6,093 nt of DNA from Bacteroidales bacterium. Its GTDB lineage: Bacteria; Bacteroidota; Bacteroidia; Bacteroidales; F082. Position numbers and translations under genes: made by a program. Below the pieces are notes generated by a model. The model was not told the DNA's origin. It did no database searches and worked only from the letters and a program-made list of their open reading frames with translations. The stretch lies in assembly GCA_017508895.1 (NCBI GenBank), contig JAFWRA010000067.1:1-6093 (forward strand), written 5' to 3'. This document shows, one piece after another, positions 1-6,093 of this stretch. Numbering within the stretch: the stretch's first letter is position 1; the number at the start of each line of letters is the position of its first letter.

Positions 1-104
1 CGAATGACTCTGTCAAGCAAATCCAATATAAAATCAACAAAAGACCAAGAGAAAAACTAAACTTCAACTCCCCTAAAAACAGGTTCTTTCAACTTTGCAT
101 CTAA
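1..104 (+). CDS. IS30-like transposase, C-terminal end (partial, cut by left edge)
   Basis: The reading frame that starts at base 3 is open from the left edge to a TAA at 102-104 and encodes the last 33 residues of a protein. It contains KINKRPREKLNF followed by SPKNRFF. This N-x-RPR-x-x-L-x-F/Y-x-(S/T)-P pattern is the typical C-terminal end of DDE integrase-fold transposases. The K-I-N-K-R-P-R-E-K-L-N-F form with a SPKNRFF tail most resembles the IS30-family transposases of Bacteroidota. Such enzymes cut and join the ends of their own element. The catalytic residues would lie upstream of the window, so it cannot be said whether the gene is intact. The family call rests on a short segment; other IS families with a similar RPR tail (IS3, IS481) are less likely. 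It reads toward the polysaccharide operon. Confidence 0.75.
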   Translation, partial: NDSVKQIQYKINKRPREKLNFNSPKNRFFQLCI

Positions 105-112
105 ATTTCCGC

Positions 113-120
113 TATTTTTG
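113..120 (+). promoter_or_regulatory. Possible outward-facing -7 box in the IS end
   Basis: TATTTTTG matches the Bacteroidota -7 consensus TAnnTTTG exactly. No TTG lies at the usual 19-20 base spacing. The nearest TTTG (94-97) leaves only 15 bases, which is short. If active, it would transcribe out of the insertion sequence into the polysaccharide operon. This is a weak candidate. Confidence 0.3.
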
Positions 121-154
121 CACTTGCTATTTGAACCTGCGAAAGGCATAATTT

Positions 155-186
155 GGCTTTTTTCATTGTTAATTCGGGAAAAAGCC
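155..186. repeat. Inverted repeat around the operon promoter
   Basis: GGCTTTTT (155-162) is a perfect inverted copy of AAAAAGCC (179-186). A T-G wobble (163/178) and a C-G pair (164/177) extend the stem to ten pairs around a loop of about 12 bases. The -33 TTG of the promoter (166-168) lies in the loop and the -7 box starts two bases after the right arm. A U-rich stretch (TATTTTTG) follows, so for transcripts coming from the left the same sequence could act as a weak intrinsic terminator. It could instead be an operator, or a chance A/T-rich palindrome. Confidence 0.45.
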
Positions 187-195
187 CTATTTTTG
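166..195 (+). promoter_or_regulatory. Promoter of the polysaccharide operon (Bacteroidota type)
   Basis: A -33 TTG (166-168) is followed after exactly 19 bases by TATTTTTG (188-195), a full match to the TAnnTTTG -7 box used by the primary sigma factor of Bacteroidota. Transcription would start at about 200-203, leaving a leader of only about 15 bases before the ATG at 218. This fits the compact three-gene operon downstream. Confidence 0.7.
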
Positions 196-217
196 TCAAC
201 TTATTTCATAAATATCT

Positions 218-1288
218 ATGGAAGAGAATAATCATAACAACTACAGTTCCAAATACTTGTGTAAGCTTTTGGTGGAATATAGGAAGCCTATCCTCATCAT
301 TTTGGCCGTTGCTGCCCTTTGTGCCATTGTTTTTAGCGCTCCTTATTTTATTACCCCACTTTACAAGTCGACGACTGTCATCTACCCCACGTCCAGCAAT
401 TCCATCTCCAAAGTCTTGATAAGCACAACCTATCAGTCGGAAAAAGACATCATGAACATCGGAGAAGACGAGCAGACCGAGCAGATGCTTCAGGTGCTCA
501 ACTCGAACCGTGTGCGCGACAAAGTTATCAGCCGCTTCAACCTGATGGAGCATTACGGTATCAAGGCCAACAGCAAGTATCCCATCACCAAGCTGAACAA
601 ACTCTATGATGCCCGCATCAAGTTCCGTCGCACCGAATACAATGCCGTGAAGATTACCGTATTGGATGCTGATGCAGCCCTCTCTGCCCGCATCGCCAAT
701 GAAATCGCTGAAATCTTTGACAGCACGATGAACCAGATGCAAAAGGAAGTCGCCATTGAGGCCTTCCGCATCGTGGAACAGGAATACAACACCCTCGTTG
801 CCGAGATGAACATGCTTGAAGACTCCCTCAACACTTTGCGAAAACTGGGTGTTTTCGACTACGAATCGCAAGTGGAAATGCTGAGCCAACAGCTTGCTGT
901 TGAATTAGGAAAAGGCAACACACAGGGTGTCAACAACATACAAAAAATGCTTGATATCTTGGCCGAATATGGCGGAGCTTCATACGCCATCAACGAGCGC
1001 TTGGACAACGACCGTCTGCAGCTCTCACTGGTCAAGTCGAAATATGAGGAAGCCAAAGTGGACGCCACCGAATTCATACCGCATAAGTTTGTAGTCACCT
1101 CGGCCTTCCAAGCCGAGCGCAAGAGCTATCCCGTGCGTTGGATTATTTTGGTTGTCACCGTGTTGAGCACTTTCCTGCTACTCCTTTTCTGCATCGTGGT
1201 CTACGACCAATCCAAAGACTTTTTTCGTCACGAGGCCGAAAAGGAAGCGGCCTCCAAGGAAAAAAATAAGCATCTTAGAAAAGAATGA
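218..1288 (+). CDS. Wzz-like polysaccharide chain-length determinant protein (first paralogue)
   Basis: A 356-residue inner-membrane protein with the classic Wzz (polysaccharide co-polymerase) layout: a short cytoplasmic N-terminus, a transmembrane helix at about 24-43, a large periplasmic region at about 49-305, and a second helix at about 308-328 followed by a charged, Lys/Glu-rich cytoplasmic tail. The segment after the first helix (FITPLYKS, 44-51), the TEQML motif at 87-91 and ITVLD at 146-150 match the N-terminal Wzz domain. Residues about 175-285 are helical with likely coiled coil. SYPVRW (303-308) precedes the second helix, the position of the proline-containing Wzz motif. There is no tyrosine-kinase domain, so this is not a BY-kinase fusion. 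Family members control the modal length of O-antigen, capsule or exopolysaccharide together with a Wzy polymerase. The ATG lies about 15 bases after the predicted transcription start and there is no strong Shine-Dalgarno sequence, as is usual in this phylum. The specific polysaccharide is unknown. Confidence 0.88.
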   Translation: MEENNHNNYSSKYLCKLLVEYRKPILIILAVAALCAIVFSAPYFITPLYKSTTVIYPTSSNSISKVLISTTYQSEKDIMNIGEDEQTEQMLQVLNSNRVRDKVISRFNLMEHYGIKANSKYPITKLNKLYDARIKFRRTEYNAVKITVLDADAALSARIANEIAEIFDSTMNQMQKEVAIEAFRIVEQEYNTLVAEMNMLEDSLNTLRKLGVFDYESQVEMLSQQLAVELGKGNTQGVNNIQKMLDILAEYGGASYAINERLDNDRLQLSLVKSKYEEAKVDATEFIPHKFVVTSAFQAERKSYPVRWIILVVTVLSTFLLLLFCIVVYDQSKDFFRHEAEKEAASKEKNKHLRKE

Positions 1289-1346
1289 GTCAATATTTGC
1301 ACCTAATAAAATAATATCCTCTACACCGAAAATAACAAATCAAATC

Positions 1347-2282
1347 ATGGATAATAATTTCAACAATCTTTCACTGGTTCAACTTGTGCTGAAATGGAAA
1401 TGGCACATCATCATCATCACCATTGCCGCTGCCCTCTGCGGTGCCATTTTCTCCAGCTCCATGTTCATCACCCCGCTTTACAAATCGGTTGCCGTGGCTT
1501 ATCCTGCCAACATCAGCCCCTACTCCGATGAAAGCGAGACCGAACAGATGCTCGAAATCATCAACTCAACCTCCATCATGGATTCCATCGTTGAGAAGTA
1601 TGACTTGTGGGCGGACTACAAGATCAACAAGGCCGACCAATTTGCCAAGACCTACATGATCAATGAATACCGCAGCAAAATCAAGATCGGCAAGACTCCT
1701 TACGAGGCCGTTTCCATCACCGTAATGGACAAAGACCCATTTGTGGCTTGCAATATTGCCAACGACATTCTTAAATTCTACGACCAAAAGGTGCACAACC
1801 TTCATACACAGAAAGTCGGCGAAGTGGTAGCCATGTACGAAAGACAATTGAGGGAAAAACAAAACAATATCGACTCGTTGAAACAACGCTATACTGAAAT
1901 CAGCACCACCTACGGTATCACTGACATTTCGAGCCAAACCCGTGAAGTGACAAAAAGCCTTTTGAGCGGGTCGGCAAAAGCCTCAGAAATGAAAGACAAC
2001 CTTGAACAATACGGTGCCGAAATCCATGACCTGCACACCAAGATTGCTGCCGAAGGCAACACCTACGTCGCCACCAAACTGGATTACGAAAAAGAGCTTC
2101 GCTTCTTCCACTCGCAACTCACCTACTCCAACATCATCACCGAGCCCTTCCCTGCCGACAAAAAAGCTTTCCCTGTACGTTGGGTGGTCGTAGCTTTAAG
2201 CGGTTTAGGTGCCTTCCTGCTCTCTATCGTGGCGATTTTCATTATCGAAAACCGCAAGCGTTTCGTTGCCGAAAACAAATAA
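1347..2282 (+). CDS. Wzz-like polysaccharide chain-length determinant protein (second, shorter paralogue)
   Basis: A 311-residue protein with the same topology as its upstream neighbour: transmembrane helices at about 19-39 and 278-300 with a periplasmic region between them and no kinase domain. It shares FITPLYKS (40-47), TEQML (65-69), an AVxITVxDxD motif (121-130) and FPVRW (275-279) with the first paralogue. The distance from TEQML to ITV is 59 residues in both. It lacks about 18 residues between the first helix and TEQML, and a few more in the coiled-coil region. It lies 58 bases after the first wzz-like gene, a gap with no convincing promoter, so it is probably in the same transcript. 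The leader before the ATG is A-rich without a clear Shine-Dalgarno sequence. It probably acts in the inner membrane with the downstream Wzy_C protein. Whether the two form mixed oligomers or give two modal lengths is inference. Confidence 0.85.
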   Translation: MDNNFNNLSLVQLVLKWKWHIIIITIAAALCGAIFSSSMFITPLYKSVAVAYPANISPYSDESETEQMLEIINSTSIMDSIVEKYDLWADYKINKADQFAKTYMINEYRSKIKIGKTPYEAVSITVMDKDPFVACNIANDILKFYDQKVHNLHTQKVGEVVAMYERQLREKQNNIDSLKQRYTEISTTYGITDISSQTREVTKSLLSGSAKASEMKDNLEQYGAEIHDLHTKIAAEGNTYVATKLDYEKELRFFHSQLTYSNIITEPFPADKKAFPVRWVVVALSGLGAFLLSIVAIFIIENRKRFVAENK

Positions 2283-2285
2283 GTT

Positions 2286-3725
2286 GTGGAGAAGAAAGCG
2301 AAAATAGCCTGGCTCTATGTCATCGCGGCGCTGTTTGTGGCCGTGGGACTGTTCCTTGTGGTGAAGAAAAACACCTACCTTTTCTTCGCCCTGCCTGTCG
2401 TGCTCGGCATTTTGCTGCTTTACATCTTCTCAATGGACAAAGTCTTGTTGCTCACGGCATTCACTGTTCCACTCTCGGTTAACCTCAAAGCCCTTGACGC
2501 AGGGTTGGCCATCTCATTGCCTGCCGAACCATTGCTGATGGGTCTTTTGGTCTTGTTTGTGGCAAAAATGCTGTATGACGGGCAATACGACAAACGCATC
2601 TCCCTACATCCTATCGCCATCGTCATTTATTGCATGTTTGCCTGGATGATTGTCACTACCATCACGAGCGAGATGCCCGTGGTATCCATCAAGTTCCTGT
2701 TATCGCGATTGTGGTTTGTCGTGCCAGCATTCTTCCTCTGTGCCATGCTTTTCAAGAATCCCAAAAACATACATAAAATCATTTGGCTTTACATCGCGGC
2801 TTTGTGCATAGTATGTGTTTACACCATTATCCACCATGCCCAATTCGGGTTTGACGGTGACTCGGCCCACTGGGTGATGACACCTTTCTACAACGACCAC
2901 ACGGCCTACGGAGCAGCTCTGGCCATATACCTCATCCTTGCCCTGACTTATGTCTTCCTGCCCGAGGTGAAACGAGGTCGTAGACTTATCATCATCGGTG
3001 TTGTCGTTTTGCTCAGCGTAGCCCTCATGCTCTCCAACTGTCGCGCGGCATGGCTGAGTATGATTGCTGCTTTGGGTGTTCTGATATGCATACTGCTGAA
3101 GATCAAGTTCCGTTGGATTGCCGCCGCCATCGTGATTTTGGTGGGTTTGTTTTTCGCTTTCCAAAACCAGATTATTGACGCACTGGAAAAGAACAACCAA
3201 GACGCTTCGGGCGACCTTGTGGAAAACATCCAATCCATCACCAACATCTCTACCGATGCCTCCAACCTGGAACGTATCAATCGCTGGCAGTCGGCCTTCC
3301 GTCTGTTCCACGAGCGCCCTGTTTTCGGTTGGGGTCCAGGAACCTATCAGTTTGTTTACGCTCCCTTCCAAATGTCGAAGGAAAAGACCATCATCAGCAC
3401 TAACGCGGGCGATGGCGGCAATGCCCACTCCGAGTATTTTGGTCCTTTGGCCGAGCAAGGTCTAGTGGGTTCGCTTATCATGGTAGTGCTTGTCGTTGTC
3501 ACGGTGACCTGTGGCCTTAAGACATACGCCCGATGCAAAAACAAGACTGCAAAAGTGCTCGTATTGGGAGCCACATTGGCTTTCTTCAGCTACTTTATCC
3601 ACGGTTTCCTCAACAATTTCTTGGACACCGACAAGCTGGCCGTCCCCGTATGGAGTCTTGCCGCTTTGATTGCCGTTATTGATGTGTATTATGCAGATAA
3701 GGATACGTTCGGATCCCAACCATAA
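2286..3725 (+). CDS. O-antigen ligase/polymerase-type membrane protein (Wzy_C domain)
   Basis: A 479-residue, very hydrophobic protein with roughly 11-14 predicted membrane helices and one large periplasmic loop at about 292-390. The signature of the O-antigen ligase/polymerase (Wzy_C, WaaL/Wzy) superfamily is visible: SNCRAAWLS (250-258) with Arg253 at a helix end, NLERINRWQSAF (327-338) then PVFGWGPGTY (345-354), and AHSEYFGPLAEQGLVG (380-395) with the conserved His381 and Glu-x-Gly. These enzymes transfer or polymerise undecaprenyl-linked glycans on the periplasmic face. Sequence alone does not separate polymerase from ligase; the two Wzz-like genes just upstream favour a polymerase. Translation most likely starts at a GTG (2286-2288) only 3 bases after the previous stop codon. 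The next in-frame ATG is codon 50, after two helices, so the GTG is needed for a complete protein and suggests translational coupling. Confidence 0.85.
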   Translation: MEKKAKIAWLYVIAALFVAVGLFLVVKKNTYLFFALPVVLGILLLYIFSMDKVLLLTAFTVPLSVNLKALDAGLAISLPAEPLLMGLLVLFVAKMLYDGQYDKRISLHPIAIVIYCMFAWMIVTTITSEMPVVSIKFLLSRLWFVVPAFFLCAMLFKNPKNIHKIIWLYIAALCIVCVYTIIHHAQFGFDGDSAHWVMTPFYNDHTAYGAALAIYLILALTYVFLPEVKRGRRLIIIGVVVLLSVALMLSNCRAAWLSMIAALGVLICILLKIKFRWIAAAIVILVGLFFAFQNQIIDALEKNNQDASGDLVENIQSITNISTDASNLERINRWQSAFRLFHERPVFGWGPGTYQFVYAPFQMSKEKTIISTNAGDGGNAHSEYFGPLAEQGLVGSLIMVVLVVVTVTCGLKTYARCKNKTAKVLVLGATLAFFSYFIHGFLNNFLDTDKLAVPVWSLAALIAVIDVYYADKDTFGSQP

Positions 3726-3729
3726 TAAA

Positions 3730-4692
3730 CTATCCCTTCTTCATTTCCAGCACAAACTCCTCAATACTTCCGCGGGCCTCGGTCATCCCGAGTTTCTTGC
3801 GAATGCTGGTGCGTGCCTTACCGACCATAGCAGTCGAAACCTTCATCATGTCGGCCACTTCTTTCACACTGAAAGGCATCATGGAGAGGATGCAAATCTT
3901 GAATTCGGTTTCAGACAAAGGAGGTACATTTGATTTAATGCGTTGAACTACATCAGGATAGACCTTGTTGTATTCTTCAAAGATGACATCATAGGCAGAG
4001 TCGGCTTGTCCGCAGACACATGATTTCAACTTTTGGAAAGAGGGTTTGTCTATGTCCTTGTTCTCGCCAATCAAGAATACCTTGTAAATCATCATCACCT
4101 TTCGGAAGAGGTTGTCACGATTGGTCTCAGCTAATACCTCGGATTCTTGTTGCAAACGGTTAATGTCAAGGTTCAGTTCGGCTATCGTAGCTCGTTTTTG
4201 AGTGGCACGATACAAGAGGAAAAACACCAACGTGACCGCCACTACCAATACCAACGAAATGATGACAAGCATTTTACGCCGGCGCAGAAACACAGAAATC
4301 ATATTTTCGCTATGATCCAAATCGCCATTCAAAGCTGATATTGTGGTCTGCACTTTTTCCATCAGTTTGATGTCCTCGCTCGACCTTGCCGTGACAATGG
4401 CTTCGTTCAAGGCTGCCATTGCAGAGTCATAGTTGTTCTGCTGCCAATAGACGCAACCGCTATAGAGTGCCGAAAGGGTCTTCATCTTGGCATCGTCAGA
4501 GAGGTTGAAATAACGCCGCGCCTGGAAGATGGAGGTGTCCTGCGAGATGTCCTCTCCCCTGCTGAATTTGCCTTCGATCTCCAGCACCGTCCGCTCCATG
4601 TTGTCCATATCGGACTTCACATTGCAGGCCGCCAAAAGGCAAATCAGCACAAAAGCCAACCAACTCCTTGATTTGTATAGCAAATTAAGCAT
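3730..4692 (-). CDS. Membrane-anchored lipoprotein regulator with LuxR-like helix-turn-helix
   Basis: A 320-residue protein when started at the ATG at 4692. It has a lipoprotein signal peptide: Lys7 and Arg9, a hydrophobic core, then the lipobox LAAC ending at Cys23. Residues about 50-125 are helical and TPR-like (YWQQNNYDSAMAALNEAI, 82-99). A transmembrane helix at about 141-161 is preceded by RRRK, then comes a coiled coil at about 165-192. The C-terminus (about 258-302) reads LSETEFKICILS, then a helix-turn-helix with FSVKEVADMMKVS and RTSIRKKLGM, like the LuxR/GerE fold. The layout suggests a sensor with a lipid-anchored periplasmic part and a cytoplasmic DNA-binding part; target genes are unknown. 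An in-frame TTG at 4719 would add nine residues before the signal peptide and is less likely. The upstream barrel gene stops 43 bases away and no promoter box is seen between, so the two are probably cotranscribed. It converges on the polysaccharide operon. Confidence 0.8.
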   Translation of the reverse strand: MLNLLYKSRSWLAFVLICLLAACNVKSDMDNMERTVLEIEGKFSRGEDISQDTSIFQARRYFNLSDDAKMKTLSALYSGCVYWQQNNYDSAMAALNEAIVTARSSEDIKLMEKVQTTISALNGDLDHSENMISVFLRRRKMLVIISLVLVVAVTLVFFLLYRATQKRATIAELNLDINRLQQESEVLAETNRDNLFRKVMMIYKVFLIGENKDIDKPSFQKLKSCVCGQADSAYDVIFEEYNKVYPDVVQRIKSNVPPLSETEFKICILSMMPFSVKEVADMMKVSTAMVGKARTSIRKKLGMTEARGSIEEFVLEMKKG

Positions 4693-4700
4693 TGTCTTAA

Positions 4701-4740
4701 CAATTAAACAATTAAACAACGCAACAATTCAACAATTATT
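4701..4740. repeat. Five-unit 8-base direct repeat between barrel and regulator genes
   Basis: On the + strand an imperfect octamer with consensus CAATTNAA occurs five times in register. Units 1 and 2 are identical, unit 4 differs by one base, unit 3 changes the middle to CG, and unit 5 keeps only the first five bases. The array covers most of the gap between the two leftward genes and overlaps the last codon and the TAA stop (4736-4738) of the barrel gene. In the direction of transcription the unit reads TTNAATTG. Function is unknown. Confidence 0.7.
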
Positions 4741-6093
4741 GCCCCGCCGCTTCCCCTCCATTCTTGGCCTCACTCTCTAGTTCGATGTTGCCGAAACGCA
4801 ATGTAAAACCCGCGCACACACAAGATGAATTGTATCTTGATGTCTCTGAAACTGTTACCGTTGGGCTATCAATGTATGTGTCTTGCTTCAACAAGCCAAA
4901 CAAATCGTAACCGTTGACAAACACCGAAAACTTATGATCGAAGAAATCGGCACGAAGGCCACAGTCAACGGAATAATTGGCGCCCTTCTTCCAAAACAGC
5001 GTCTGGGTCGGAGAGTTGTAGTAAGCCGAGGTATGCACTTCCAGACGGTCCCATAGTTTGGTCCAAAGGTTAAAACGAAAACTGTAGCAAAGCATCTCAC
5101 TCGGTTCCAACGCATCTTCGGTCTTGATATAAGAGTCATAAAGGTTGGCATAAAACCGCAAATTGAGCATCCCGTTCGGACGATACATCATGTTGAACTC
5201 ACCACCCGCATTATACGACCTGCCTACATTGACCGGCCAGTTGAAAGAAACCACCCTGCCATAATGCTCATGGTAAGCCGCATCAGTTATCTTGTTGATT
5301 TCGTTTTGTTTTCCCTTGTAATAACCCGTCAAACCGACAGAACCGAAATCGTCCCAATACTTCGTCCAACTTGCCTCAATGTTGTGGGTGAAAACTTGTT
5401 TCAGCTTAGGATTGCCCGTAGCATAGGATTCCTCATCGAATTTGACAAAAGGACTCAGTTGCTCTGCGTAAGGATTCTGGATCCTCATGGAATAACTCAG
5501 CTTGAAGTTGTGCATCGACTGGGTACGATATGAGGGGTGCAGCGATGGCAAAGGATAGAAATAATAAACTGTTGAATCATAATTTGGAGCGTCGGGATAG
5601 ACAATACCCGTCCGATAATACCTTAAGCTTAAGGTAGGCTGCACAGTAAAATTGCCGAAACGGTGCCGCATCTGGAAATAGCCGCCCAAATGGTGATCGA
5701 CCTGACGGAATCGGTACGACATCACAGAGTCGTGCACATATACGCCATTGGCCAGACTGTCCAAGGGACTGCGCTCTTTTTTTTCTTCCCAACCAGCATT
5801 GATGCCCATGCCAAATTCGCCATTCTTGGAATAAGGTAAATTGTAATCCACGCGAGCGTTGATGGGAATGTTGGTTGAGACATAGTCCATCACGAATGCC
5901 CTTTCATACGGAGACGGCAAGGTGTAGGTCTTGTGATAATCAATAGGAATAGCTGAACGGGTGACACTTCCATTCATGCGCAAAGTTAAGTTATGTCCTT
6001 CTTCGTCAAATTTGTGCTGATAGGTCAACCCATATGGAAAAAAGAGATAGTTTGAATTCGATTTGTTCAAGATGGAGTATTTGTATTCGCCCG
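4736..6093 (-). CDS. Outer-membrane beta-barrel protein, TonB-dependent receptor-like (C-terminal part)
   Basis: The frame is open to the right edge, giving about 452 C-terminal residues; the N-terminus, signal peptide and plug are outside the window. The sequence alternates polar and aromatic residues in short strands, as in a large outer-membrane barrel. The segment RIQNPYAEQLSPFV followed by SYATGNPKLKQVFTHNIE (around 5395-5500) is characteristic of the 'outer membrane beta-barrel protein' family of Bacteroidota (OMP_b-brl_3 type), which resembles the barrel of TonB-dependent receptors: S/R-x-P-x-x-x-x-L-x-P, then GNP-x-L-K-x-x-x-x-H-x-x-E. The last clear strand is GFTLRFG, typical of a barrel end, followed by a 17-residue Glu/Gly-rich tail. 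Such proteins usually take up or bind nutrients or other ligands at the surface; the ligand is unknown. The Leu codon TTG near 6070 is internal, because the frame continues upstream with SILNKSNSN-type sequence. It probably forms an operon with the regulator gene downstream. Confidence 0.82.
   Translation of the reverse strand, partial: GEYKYSILNKSNSNYLFFPYGLTYQHKFDEEGHNLTLRMNGSVTRSAIPIDYHKTYTLPSPYERAFVMDYVSTNIPINARVDYNLPYSKNGEFGMGINAGWEEKKERSPLDSLANGVYVHDSVMSYRFRQVDHHLGGYFQMRHRFGNFTVQPTLSLRYYRTGIVYPDAPNYDSTVYYFYPLPSLHPSYRTQSMHNFKLSYSMRIQNPYAEQLSPFVKFDEESYATGNPKLKQVFTHNIEASWTKYWDDFGSVGLTGYYKGKQNEINKITDAAYHEHYGRVVSFNWPVNVGRSYNAGGEFNMMYRPNGMLNLRFYANLYDSYIKTEDALEPSEMLCYSFRFNLWTKLWDRLEVHTSAYYNSPTQTLFWKKGANYSVDCGLRADFFDHKFSVFVNGYDLFGLLKQDTYIDSPTVTVSETSRYNSSCVCAGFTLRFGNIELESEAKNGGEAAGQ

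Larger units (their letters stand above)
1..150 (+). mobile_element. Right end of an IS30-like insertion sequence (right boundary approximate)
   Basis: The transposase tail ends at base 104. In IS30-type elements the terminal inverted repeat lies within a few tens of bases of the transposase stop codon, so the element should end roughly between 125 and 150. The left end is outside the window, so neither the inverted repeat nor the target duplication can be verified. The G/C-containing stretch around 111-146 is a plausible terminal repeat, but this is inference. The position of the end matters because the operon promoter starts at about 166. Confidence 0.5.

Noticed and set aside
206..889. Long open frame on the minus strand (227 codons) inside the first wzz-like gene
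   Set aside because: It is the antisense shadow of a gene with clear Wzz topology and motifs; its own protein shows no recognisable domain or signal.
1292..1299. Near-match to the -7 box (AATATTTG) in the gap between the two wzz-like genes
   Set aside because: The first base differs from TAnnTTTG and there is no TTG at the right distance upstream; the gene is better explained as part of the operon.
2700..3458. Long open frame on the minus strand (252 codons) inside the Wzy_C gene
   Set aside because: Antisense of a gene with conserved Wzy_C motifs; the translated product is Gln/Asp-rich with no domain, and no promoter is seen for it.
4717..4719. TTG start for the regulator, adding nine residues
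   Set aside because: The ATG at 4692 gives a standard lipoprotein signal peptide with the lipobox cysteine at residue 23, and the extra residues would be encoded by the octamer repeat.
6068..6070. Start codon of the barrel gene at the right edge
   Set aside because: The codon is TTG within an open frame that continues to the edge with barrel-like sequence, so the gene is truncated by the window, not started there.

Overview
The window looks like chromosomal DNA from a Bacteroidota bacterium, most likely of the order Bacteroidales. The evidence is a promoter of the TTG-N19-TAnnTTTG type, A/T-rich leaders without clear Shine-Dalgarno sequences, an outer-membrane beta-barrel protein of the Bacteroidota TonB-dependent type, and a membrane-tethered LuxR-like regulator of a kind common in this phylum. 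The genus cannot be fixed from the sequence.

Layout, left to right. (1) Bases 1-104 carry the last 33 codons of a transposase that resembles the IS30 family; the end of that insertion sequence probably lies within the next 45 bases or so. (2) Bases 105-217 hold the IS end, an inverted repeat and a good promoter. (3) Bases 218-3725 are a compact rightward operon of three surface-polysaccharide genes: two Wzz-like chain-length determinant proteins, diverged paralogues of each other, and an O-antigen ligase/polymerase-type (Wzy_C) membrane protein. (4) Bases 3730-6093 are leftward: a membrane-anchored lipoprotein with a C-terminal LuxR-like helix-turn-helix, and upstream of it the C-terminal part of a large outer-membrane beta-barrel protein that runs off the right edge. 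The two blocks are convergent, with only 4 bases between their stop codons.

How the genes may work together. The two Wzz-like proteins (no kinase domain, no export domain) probably set the chain length of a polysaccharide that the Wzy_C protein polymerises or ligates. Glycosyltransferases, flippase and export genes are not in the window. The leftward pair looks like a separate unit: an outer-membrane receptor or transporter and a regulator that could carry a periplasmic signal to DNA. A functional link between the two blocks is not shown by the sequence.

No complete novel system is evident. The points most worth checking are the IS end next to the polysaccharide operon, the inverted repeat wrapped around its promoter, the 8-base repeat that fills the gap before the regulator gene, and the 18-residue difference between the two Wzz paralogues. 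No tRNA, rRNA or CRISPR array was seen, and no gene-free stretch is longer than 300 bases.
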